From: Bugula neritina
Taxonomy: Eukaryota > Bryozoa > Gymnolaemata > Cheilostomatida > Bugulidae
DNA length: 64,000 nt
Assembly: GCA_964035545.1 (NCBI GenBank)
Contig: OZ037768.1
Span: 22,408,819-22,472,818, forward strand
Reading direction: 5' to 3'
Shown here: positions 13,201-25,200 of the stretch, piece by piece
Layout: each line of letters opens with the position of its first letter
Numbering within the stretch: the stretch's first letter is position 1
Made by a program: the position numbers and the translations under genes
Notes under the pieces: generated by a model
What the model was told of the DNA's origin: nothing
The model's database searches: none
The model's input: only the letters and a program-made list of their open reading frames with translations

Positions 13201-16200
13201 TGCACTACAGGATTAAAGAGAAGATCAACAAGAAGTTCGACTGCAACTTGCTAGTTGTCACGGCTAATAACATCATACTCTGCCTGGTACGTCTCTCCAA
13301 GTTGCCACCTGTGTTAGATACTTTCATAGATTTCCTTCTCTCCCTTGATAGTTTTAAGGTTTACTTGGATATTGTTTGTGTTTCTGCTCCGTGTTTGTGG
13401 CAGTGTCATTTATAAAACCTCTTTTTTAACCTCGTTTTCTTTGTGTTTGAATGCTTTTATTTTCTGAACATAGAATAGCTGCATTTTGGTGTTGCGTTGG
13501 AGGTTTTAGTGAATTTATTGCTATTGCTGTTATATAAACTAGAGCAACAACAATTAAAAATTTGGGTAAATTATAATATACTGATTGTAATTAGTTACAT
13601 ATAGTTCATTTTTTAAAGAAGAGTTTATAGCTGTGAACCTGGTAGTTTATAATGGAAATAGGGGGAGTAACTTCTACTGGCTATATAATAATATTACGAA
13701 ATAGCTGGCAATTTGTGTCAGGTTTCTGCAGGTGTCTGGTTGACATGCTATTAATAGCAATTTTTAGCCTGTGAGATTAATTGTTTGTTTATTTTAACAA
13801 ATACAGGACACGCCCAATAAAAAACAGGTATTGCTATATTTTAGCCTGTGCTAGTAGAGCTCTATCTTTCCTCTTATCTGTCGTGTATATAATTATTTAT
13901 CTGATAAATTTTAGTCATTTAGGCAATCTTTTTTAATGTTGACATAAAACAGTTTAAGTTTAGCAAAAATGTAAAAGCTGTGCTAATCAATGTTTAAAAT
14001 AAGTTTTGGGTGTGGAATTTTGATGCAATTTTATTTTTGGATCAAAATTTGAATAGCTGCTTCTTTGGACATGGCTTTTACCTGCATGAATATATATATT
14101 GAGTAGGTTTTACATAGCCTGTGTTTCTTAGAGCTTTGTACCCTTCCCTCTGAACTTACTAACACTTATAGTGCATGATTAATTTCTATATCTAACTTCT
14201 GCATCCTCCGCTTGTATTTGCTTTCTTTTAGATGAAAATCTAACTTGTGTTGTCTTTGTATTGTAACATGTAGCTGTAATCAAAGTCTAGCTAATTTAGC
14301 TAATCAAAGCCTTGTTAAGTTCTTTCAGTCCCAACTTGAAGTATTATTATTCCAAAAGTATAGTTTTATCTTTATAGTAGATGTAGCTTAAAAAATATGG
14401 TTATGTCAAAGATAATTCATTCACCATGCTTTCTGTTTTATAAACATCTTCTGTCACTTGTCTCTTTTAGTAGCATTAGAAAGCTTTAGGTGCACTATTT
14501 CTAATCAACAAAGTTTTTTGTACTCTCTAAACTATATATTACAATGTAGGAAAACAAAATGCTCAAATATTCATCAATTACTCTACAAAATAGACTGATA
14601 GTGTTTCATATACCATAGAGTTCATTTTCTGAATTACTAGTATTTGTTACAAAGTCTATTTTTTGTTTCTAGCCTGTTAATGTAAACAACAATAATAACG
14701 ACAGCTACGAGGGAACTACTTTGGTAATAAGCAGATTTTTTGCATTTTAGTGAAATCTTCTTAAAGCTAATTTCAAGATAAAATTTTACTTGCATTGATT
14801 ATTGCTGATACAGTATTTATAGGCTAGTGATGTTTTATATTGCTTAATTTGTGAAGTCTTTTAAAAAACTAACATGATGTGTTATTTTACCTTTGTTATC
14901 TAAATTCATAAAAATTCCAATCATCAATAGAGATATTCCAACAGCAAGCATGGTCACCTTTCACCGCCGTGGTCCTGCTGGGGGGTGAAAGAGATAATCA
15001 TCATGAAAGAGATCATCCCCCATGTCCCCTTGTGTCCACTAATGCCTCCTTGTGTCCACTAATGCCCCCTTGTGTCTACTAATGCCCCCTTGTGACCACT
15101 AATGCCCCCTTGTGTCCACTGATGGTCCTCCTGGGATTCAAACCCAAATAAGACTGTATAGCTATATTCATTGTTCTTCTAGTGCCTTGCAGTGGCTCAC
15201 ATCATCAAAAACCTTTGCTATCTGAAATAAAGATGTATACACTGTAAATATGAATTTCATGGTTTAGAATGGAAATTATGCATTATCCGATTTTAAATCA
15301 TATTTTACTCATGCATTTGTGTTCTACTACATTAGAGAATATATGTTTATAATGTGTATAACTCTATGTACAGTATAATAAGAAACTGGCCAAGTTTCAA
15401 TGTTAGCTATTGAATATATGTGTGGCAAGCCTATATAAAATTAGTATTAAACATATCTTGAATGAATATGTGTCAGTTACAGTTCTGTTATAAGTAATAG
15501 AGTTAGTCTACACTGTAACTTTGGTAACACCATGTATTGGTTATTCCACCTGGCAGGAGCGAAAGTTGCAATGCCTGTCATTCCAAGGAGTGAAGGAGAG
15601 AGAGTGGATTATGGAGTCCCTGATTCGTTACATCAAGGTGGTGGGGGGTCCTGCGGGCAAGGAGGGTATCCTGGTTGGACTGAAGAATGGACAGGTCAGT
15701 CTTATAGTAATTTGATAATCTGTAAATTATTGTAGTATATGAACTTAACATCAAGCTTGAGCAAATTGTTTGAACTTGGCAACATAGTTGCATTATTCAT
15801 ACATTTCGATCATCTTCTGATATAAATATTCTAGTAAATTCTAGCTTGTTGGTGGCGTACTTTTTGCTCTGTTTTTAGAAAAGTATGCGTTTTATTGTTG
15901 CAATTGCTAACGATTATGTTGAACATATGGAATTGACTTTCTATTCACCTCCTTCAGGTGATGAAGATTTTTGTCAACAACCCGTTCCCGGTGATGTTGC
16001 TGAAGCAGACAACATCAGTTCGCTGTCTAGACATCAGTGCGTCAAGAAGTAAGCTAGCCGTTGTTGATGAACACAGCATGTGTCAGGTGAATGCAGTAAA
16101 ACAACGTTTTATTTCTTTCAGATAATACAGACATGCTTGTTAAGTTTATATAAATGACTTTTAGGTTCAAATTAGGAAGACAACTCTTGACTCTAATGAA

Positions 16201-19200
16201 CTAATATGTTAAGGAAGGATAACTCCTTGACTTATGATAATAATCAGTATTTTTCAATAATCTGATAAGCACATTGGCAATTGTAATGTTTTATCATCTG
16301 TACTCTATAGTATAGATTCTATACAATTATCATTATTGATGGAGAATACTAAAATTGGAATTGTCTTTTCATTCACAATTATTTATAAGAAACTATTAAT
16401 GAAACCTTCACAGGTGTACGATATCGGCAGCAAGGAGTTGATATATCAGGAGCCGAATGCAAACAGTGTAGCCTGGAATCTTTACTCTGAGCAGATGCTC
16501 TGCTTCAGTGGTATCGGCCTTCTGAACATCAAAGCAAGCAACTTTCCTATCCATCAGCAAAAAATGCAGGTGTGTCCTTTTCGTAGCCTCGTGCTGCTTT
16601 CAGGTGTCTTTTTACTCCTTATTTCATAATTCTCAAGTTGAACCAATGAGATTGTTGATGTTGTATGACAAGAACTTACCAGCAGTGAGGCTGGAACACA
16701 TAAAGCCCCTAATCACTTTACAGTTTGCGCAAATTTTTATTGGCTATACCATTAATCCCTTCTTTGTAAGGTTCGCTTTCATGAGGAGTTGTGCTCCCTG
16801 CTGTTTGAGCATGTTCAACATAACAACATAATATTAAGTAGATGTTGACTTGTTTCAGTATGAGATCAGAGAGGTAAGGTAAAAATTAAGTCTCTCTATT
16901 TCCTGTTTGTATACTGACATACCCTCTGATTCATAACACCCAGTGACTCTTAAGCTAAGTTTAATCTCAATGTGGCACGATAAGATAACTCTCCTTCAAA
17001 TCTCAGTGCTGTCTGTCACAGTATTGCTGATTTGGAGTCAATTTTTGGATTTTGTGATTTGAAAACAAGCGTTCTTGTAGAAATCAGATGTGCTTAATGA
17101 TGTCTCTTTGAATTTGGTTACAAGTTTACTTCAAACTGTTTTATAATCCAACATTATGTGAAAGTCTGCATCTGTTATGCAACTGTCATTGACTTTTGGG
17201 AGTTGTCTTTTCTGAAGGCTAATAGACTATAGTTTTAAATGTCATTTTTTATGACTGTATGTCTTTTGTAGCTGTAAATTGTGTTTAAATTATGTCAGAG
17301 TAGGTTTTTGTTATGTCCTGTGTGTGTTGGAAGACTCTGTTCACAATATAAGGAGTTGTCCCTTCATTGTAGGTCGTCACTTCTTATAGGGTTTCCTGAT
17401 CATATAGAATCGTCTTCTTTTCAGTACTACCTTCCTTATCACAAAATAATTAAATTTTAACTGTAATAACCTCAATTACTCGATTTTGCACTTCTTGCTC
17501 TCCCAACTCTTTCTTTTTCTACCAGCTATTCTGCTGCCATCAAACTTGGTGTAATATCGAATGCAACATCACGTTATTCTAATCTATTGTTTATATGCTG
17601 CAGGGTTTTGTCGTTGGTTTTATGGGCTCCAAGATATTCTGTCTGAATGTTTATACCATGTCAAGTGTTGATGTGCCCCAGTCCGCTCAGATGTACCAAT
17701 ATTTAGAGAAAAAGATGTTTAGGTAAGAGTAGTGTGAGAGTTTTATTCAAAATACAGTTATTAACATTGTGAAATTATGTTTTGTATTGAATACCAAGTA
17801 GAAATGGCATCCGTTCGGCATATTTGCTTCTTTATATTTACAATTTATTTTGATCTATCTGCATGTACCCTAACTATGTAAGTGGGGTGAGTATAAAATT
17901 GTTGATATTGTGAAAAGCTCTAAATATTGAAAAGCCTTTAAACTTTAGTGACCCTCTTGTTGTTTCTGTGTTTAGAGAAGCATACGCTGTCGCCTGTCTC
18001 GGTGTGACCGAAGGAGATTGGGATGCCTTGGCTCAGTCAGCTCTGGAAGGGCTGGAGTTTGAAATCGCTAAGAAGTCTTTCATCAGAACTAAAAATTTGA
18101 AGTACTTGGAGCTTATTCACAGCATTGAAGTGAGTTGTGAGGGCTGTTTGGTCATGTAGAGTAGAGCTGTAGATTTTTGAATAAGTTTACAACTGGAGTG
18201 AGTGAGTGAGTGAGTGAGTGAGTGAGTGAGTGAGTGAGTGAGTGAGTGAGTGAGTGAGTGAGTGAGTGAGTGAGTGAGTGAGTGAGTGAGTGAGTGAGTG
18301 AGTGAGTGAGTGAGTGAGTGAGTGAGTGAGTGAGTGAGTGAGTGAGTGAGTGAGTGAGTGAGTGAGTGAGTGAGTGAGTGAGTGAGTGAGTGAGTGAGTG
18401 AGTGAGTGAGTGAGTGAGTGAGTGAGTGAGTGAGTGAGTGAGTGAGTGAGTGAGTGAGTGAGTGAGTGAGTGAGTGAGTGAGTGAGTGAGTGAGTGAGTG
18501 AGTGAGTGAGTGAGTGAGTGAGTGAGTGAGTGAGTGAGTGAGTGAGTGAGTGAGTGAGTGAGTGAGTGAGTGAGTGAGTGAGTGAGTGAGTGAGTGAGTG
18601 AGTGAGTGAGTGAGTGAGTGAGTGAGTGAGTGAGTGAGTGAGTGAGTGAGTGAGTGAGTGAGTGAGTGAGTGAGTGAGTGAGTGAGTGAGTGAGTGAGTG
18701 AGTGAGTGAGTGAGTGAGTGAGTGAGTGAGTGAGTGAGTGAGTGCGTGAGGGAGGGAGTGAGTGAGTGATATCAACTGACTGACAGCCAGTCAATTAGCT
18801 GAGATGTATGAGATAGTCATTCTTAGCGACTAATTAGTTGAGATGTATGGCTCAATAAAGAGAAATAAAGTTCTGGTTATTTTCTGATAGGAGCGTAGAA
18901 AGAGAGGGGACGGCGACATGCAAGTGTTCCTAGCAGACATCTATGCCTACCAGTCCAAGTTTCAAGATGCTGCTAAGCTGTACAAGAGAGCTAATCAGGA
19001 CCAGAAGGCCATGAATATGTTTACAGACCTTAGAATGTTTGAGTATGCCAAGGTGAGGGTCAAATGAGTCAAACTTTTAGTTTTCTTATCTCTGTATATT
19101 AGTGCACTGGATAAATTTTACTATCACTTTACTGGAGGTTTAAAAGGTTGTTAGTCTAAGAAAAAGTGGATAAATAATATAAAATTGAATTGTGTTTATC

Positions 19201-22200
19201 ATTGTAATGATTTTCGACATTGTACAACATTCAGGACTACATAACGTCGGCTGATCCTGGAGATAAGAAGCTGTTAATCAGCAAACAAGCTGAATGGGCG
19301 AAAAGCAGCAACGAGCCGAGAGTGGCAGCAGAGATGTTCATATCTGCCGGCGAATACATGAAAGCCATAGAGCTCATTGGAGAGAATGGATGGGCTGACA
19401 TGTAGGTTGTATAGTGCTAGTGATTACAGGCTGTGGCTAATTGAAACTCTAGTCTATGATGTAATATTTAAAAGTCATATTACACTTATATAGGCTAGTT
19501 GATGGTAATTTTGAGGTTTTAGTTGGTATGCATGGGAAAATAACAGTAAGTTCATGTTTTTGTTACCTTATTTAAACCATCAGCTGATTCGACTGAGGCA
19601 TCGTGTGTAACTTGATTGAAAGGTTCAATTTGAGCAAGTTATTTTAGGAGCAGATTAATCCAATTCTTTTCTCTTGTTAGTAGGTTTTGTAGTGCCCTTA
19701 ATTTTGTGATAAGCATGCTGGTGGAGAAGATTGAATTTACTTAATTAGCCAAAAGAGTGAAATTTATCTAAACACTGCTCTACTAATTAGATGCATTAGT
19801 TTACGTTAGGCACTCACAAGCAATACTTTCCACATTTCATGTATACGTTTCAGGCTTATAGACGTTGCTAGGAAACTAGACAAAGCTGACAGAGAGGCCC
19901 TCTCAAGGTGCGCTGTTTGGTTGCAGCAGCTAGACAAGTACTCTGGAGCAGCGGAGTGCCTGGCTAAGATGGGAGACACCAAGTCTCTGCTCAGTCTGCA
20001 CGTCGGCACCAAACACTGGGAGGAGGCCTTTGCCATTGCCAAGAAGCACCCGGAGTTCAAAGCGCAGGTTTACATACCGTACGCCAGGTGGCTGGCTGAG
20101 AGTGACAAGTTTGAAGAGGCTCAACAAGGTGTGATGTTTTTATTTTGCTGTATGGAGTTATGAACCCCTTTGAGGTTGCTTTTTATATAAAGTTAAACAT
20201 ACAGTGGCTAGAAATACCAGTTATATTTGTTGAAGTCTGTTCTTGCACTATTTTTTCATGTTTGAAAGTTGTCTTCTCTTCAGGAATGAAAAACTCTGTC
20301 ATCAATTAAGTCAAAGTCACTTTAGTTTACCTTGCTAATAGTGCCTCTATTTAAAACTTTTCAAACTCTCCGCCGGTTTTTGATTTAATAATTTGAATAC
20401 ACTGTCCTCTCCATGCAGTGTAATGTCTACCATATTTCAACTGAATTAAAAAAGTAGACATGATTTAAGAATGGCAACATCAAGTCTGGCTTTATTGAAA
20501 GTATTGGAATTTAGAGATATTTAATTTATAAAGTTGTGTATTGTTTTCACTAAATTAAAATCAGTTAGAATTTGTGAGAAATTTGATACATATTATTCTA
20601 TTGAGAACTCAAAGTACCAGTGAGCCATACCAACTGGTAGCCCTCGTAGTTCAGCTGAGTTACCAGAAAGTCTGTGTCTTGCAGCTTTCCACGAGGCTGG
20701 AATGCAGGATGAGGCAGTGAATGTTCTGGAACAGCTGACAGAGAACGCAGTCTGTGAGAACAGATTCTCTGATGCTGGCTATTATTATTGGAAGTTATCT
20801 ATGCAATGCTTGCAGCTGGCTGGAGGTATAGTATTACACCCTTAACTCTGTGTATTACAGTCTATGGTGACTCAGGCTTTTTAACTTATATTTACTGTAT
20901 AGACTGTGACTCTTAGGTTCTGTGGAACCTTTCACTATAATAAATATATAAATGAATGTTACATTGCTATACAAACATGTGATGTGGGTTTTTAGTATTT
21001 GGGATTTTACATTATTTGAGAGTTGCCTCCCTTTTGTGAATTGAGCAAGTTGACCTAGTAAATATATTGTTTTTGTAGAAAAGGGTAAAGATGAAGCAGA
21101 AGATCTTCTGGGTAAATTCAGAAAGTTCCAGAATAAAGCAGAGCTTTATTACACCTACCACTCCGTACAGAGATACACCGTGAGTTATATAATAGTTTAG
21201 TGTAACTACTCACCCAGTAACTATGCACTCTGACTACTCACTCTGTGACTAGTCACCCTGTAACTACTTACCATGTAACTACTCACTCTGTCACTACTTA
21301 CTCTGTGACTACTCACTCTGTGACTACTCACTGTGTGACTACGCACTCTATGACTACTCACTCTGTCACACTACTCACTCTGTAGCTACTCACTATGTCA
21401 CTAGTCACTATGTCACTACTTCCTCTATCACTCACTGTGTGACTACGCACTCTGTAACTACTCGTTCTGACTACCCAATTATTTCTGTACTGTTAGGACG
21501 AACCGTTCACCTCTCTCCTCCCCGAGACTCTCTTCAACATGGGTCGTTATCTTCTCCTCAATCTCGGGAAGTCAGAAGCTCCACCCGGTATTTCTCGAGT
21601 CCACATCCTCTATGCTCTTGCTAAGCAGGGGAAAAATCTTGGAGCCTATAAGTTTGTGCGAGCTGCATACGATCAGCTCCAGGTAAAACAGTTTATGATT
21701 ATTTATATAGAAATATGTAGTAATATTTTATTCTTTCTTTTTGACTTGAGAGAAATAAGCTCATTGGTAAACATTTTAGTCTATATAATATAATATAAAT
21801 TGTAATATAATATGAAATATTGTAACACGATTTTGTTGTGTGGCTGATAGCGTATGAGTTGAATGGCAGTTTGCTATTTTTTTATTAGAATCTGCGAATA
21901 CCAAAGCATTTTGAAGATAAAGTTGACCTTGGGAGTGTGACCATACGGTGTAAACCTTTTCAAGACAATGAGGTCAGTTTTGTGTAATATTTTATAATAC
22001 TATTGTCACAAAATCAGGATACACTGTGACGGTTCTTTTAGAAATATCTATTGTCTGAAAATATCATCATGGTGTCTTTGTCAAAAAAGAGATGAGATGT
22101 CTTGTGATATAATAGTATTTTATTGCTGAGTTGTGGTTTATAGGAACTTGATTATTGAACTCAACCGTATAACTAAATCGTCTGCTTTTATCCTCGTGGT

Positions 22201-25200
22201 ACAATAGTCTAGAAAGTTCTATTGCATGCTACAATCTTTATGAATAATGTGGAACTGTCATGAGTATAATTAGATGACTAAACAATGTGAACAAGCGTTG
22301 CACAATAACAGATTACCATACTAATAGGTAATAAAAGTGCTAGCTAATATTAAAAGAGTATATAATAGTTTATAGAGTAGAATTTAGGACAATTATATGT
22401 TCTATATTTAACTAAAACATCTGTTGTGACTGTGTGGAATATGCACTGCAGGATTATATCCTACACATACAATATGTCTTATACACTATAGTATTCTTGT
22501 ATGATGCTCTGTGTACATGTTTCTTGTTTTAGGACTTGCTGCCGATGTGTTATCGCTGCTCCAACAATAACCCTTTGATGAATACGTCTGGTAATAACTG
22601 TTCCACCTGTTCCCAGCCGTTTGTTCATTCTTTCATGTCATTTGGTGAGTATTTTCATTAGTTGCAGACGTGTTCTACAGTTATACTCTTTTTCTAGATT
22701 TTCTATAGTTAATACCTTTTCTCTAGATTTTCTACAGTTAATACTTTTTCTCTAGATTTTCTACAGTTAATACTCTTTTGCTAGATTTTCTACAGTTTAT
22801 ACTCTTTCTCTGGATTTTCTACGGTTAAAGGATTGCTCTATCTTGTCTAATAAATGGCCATTTAGGTCAAACACACATAATATTGTGTTTTTCTAAGCAT
22901 GCATTGACAAAAAGCATTTGACCAAAGGTAGAAAAAGTTAGTTGAAGTTGAGGGTGTAGATTGGTAACAGCCAAAACGCCGATTTTGAAATGAGCTGGGA
23001 ACTGTGACGTAACAGCGCCAGCATTCCTGCTGGCCACGTGACTATACAAATGAATAACTATAGAAATATGACTGTGAGATGTAATCTTTTAGCTTGCAAT
23101 TTGTATATTTATAGAAGTGCAAATGTGAATTATCTCAATCTATAGCTTTTTGACATTTTAAATAACATGTATGTGATAACATTAGGCTATATTTTGCTTG
23201 TAAATATTAGAAAAAAGCCTTGCAAAAACATGCATTCTTTAGGATGAATGCCTGCGATCGATCTAAACTAAGTCAGATCGTGCAATATTACGGGCACACC
23301 AAAGCTGACCTATATAGCGCACTGTAACTGCTTGAGCGTAATTGGTTGATGTTGTGCCCAGCAACCTTGAATACTAGCGTTATAGTTAGCACGTGCAGCA
23401 TAGTTACTGGCGTTCACACGTCACGTATTAGGCTATTCTTTTTCATGGCTGAAAATTTTACCTCCCTCAAAATTGGAATTTTGAAAAGCTGTTTTCTAGG
23501 CACATATCCCTTTGCAAAGCCACAATTGTTTGCATACACATTAGATTATAGTTCATAATTATAATGTGATTGTAATAAACTAAGATTGAGCAATCCTTTA
23601 ATGCTCTTTCTCTAGATTTTCTACAGTTTATACTCTCTTACTAGATTTTCTACAGTTAATAGATGCTGTATTTTTGTAATTAACTAACTTGTTTCATACA
23701 GAGGTGTTGCCTGTTGTTGAATTTCATCTGGCCGAAGACATCAGTGATGAAGAGGCACAACGACTTCTAGACCAGGAGTATATCAAACCAAAGAAAGGCA
23801 GGGACTCGGAATGGAAAGTATGAAATTATATGCTTTTTTTAAAACATTGTAGAAGGGGAGAAGGTGTACAGAGCTTTTTTCTGAGGCTTCCATATGACTT
23901 TGACCATCAATATCACTACTTTATGTACTTTATGTACCAACATCATTACCATATATATTGCATTTTCTAGGTTTGTATAACATTTCTATTGGTATTACAA
24001 TTTTAAAAGTGTTTAATTTTATGTCAGGATAAAGGTGACAACAAAGATCAGGTGATTCAGCTCTCTTATGTGGGAGATATAATATTGCTCGGCTTGCATA
24101 TTCTTTCATGGCACATGCTGTGGTTGATAACTTTCTATTTTGACAAACATAGCAGTTATAATTTATTATTATGGTTTGTAGTTGGCAATATTTAAGTATC
24201 TACATGTATGCTGGTACACACACACATACAGCGCATATACTGAATATATTTATCCCAACTGTAAACACCTATGCTACCATGCCAACGCACAAACCAACAC
24301 CATGACATGCATGTACCTTCAAATTTGTTGATGTATCACTTGTAGGAGCAGCTAACAAACGATTATCAGTCATTATCTATGGAGGGGATGGGAGACATGA
24401 TGGATCTCTCTGCAAACTTGAGTGATGACCCCTTCACAGCCAAACTCATGGATTATACAGTAAGTCATGCGTTACTCACAGAAAGAAAGCATGGATGAAA
24501 TTTGTATTCAGGGTGGAAAAGTAACTGCCCCACACGTAATGATGCAATTGAATTAAGGAAATATAGTTGTTTGTGTGTAAATGGTAACAATGTATCCAAT
24601 GTACGTAATGGGTTAGAATTTCTATGTGACGCCCGGCACTATGCTGATGAGCAGTGAAAATATTAAATATGTTAAATATTGGATAATATAAAACTCACAG
24701 TTGGCATTCTCAAATTCCAACATCAATAATACGTAATATGTAATACACAATACATATTTTAGTTATTCTCCAAGAGCTGTTCATATCACACAGTCCTAAA
24801 TTCATATGTCAACTAAGACTATCTCACAAGCTACATTTGCCTGTTTATTGTTGCTTGTAATAGACTCAATGCCTTGATATAGCTTATCATTCTAATCAAA
24901 TATTTATTTGATATACTTGAAATATCCACACTTCTTTTATACTGGCTAAATTACACGGCCCTATATTTATATACACACTTGATATCTGTACTATACAGCA
25001 ATTGGTCCTTGTAGAATTTTCTTATCTTGTTACCAAGTCAATTATAAAACTAATACTTTACTTGTGTCTCAATATTTGTTTAATGCTGCCTTAGCTGACA
25101 GCTTGGCAATGTTTGCACTTGAGTTTTCTTCTGCACCTCTGCCACTTGTTAGGCTGGGTTATTCCCCCACCCTTACTAGTTAAATACTAAGATTAAACCA

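Noticed and set aside
14935..15200. Reverse-oriented SINE around the 15.0-kb minisatellite
   Set aside because: A box B-like motif is present on the minus strand but no convincing box A, tail or target duplication.
18117..18794. Long minus-strand frames of repeated Thr-His-Ser-Leu
   Set aside because: They are translations of the (GAGT)n microsatellite inside an IFT122 intron; the 4-bp unit has no stop in any frame.
19806..20127. Minus-strand frames opposite IFT122 exon 18
   Set aside because: Antisense shadows of a strongly conserved coding exon.
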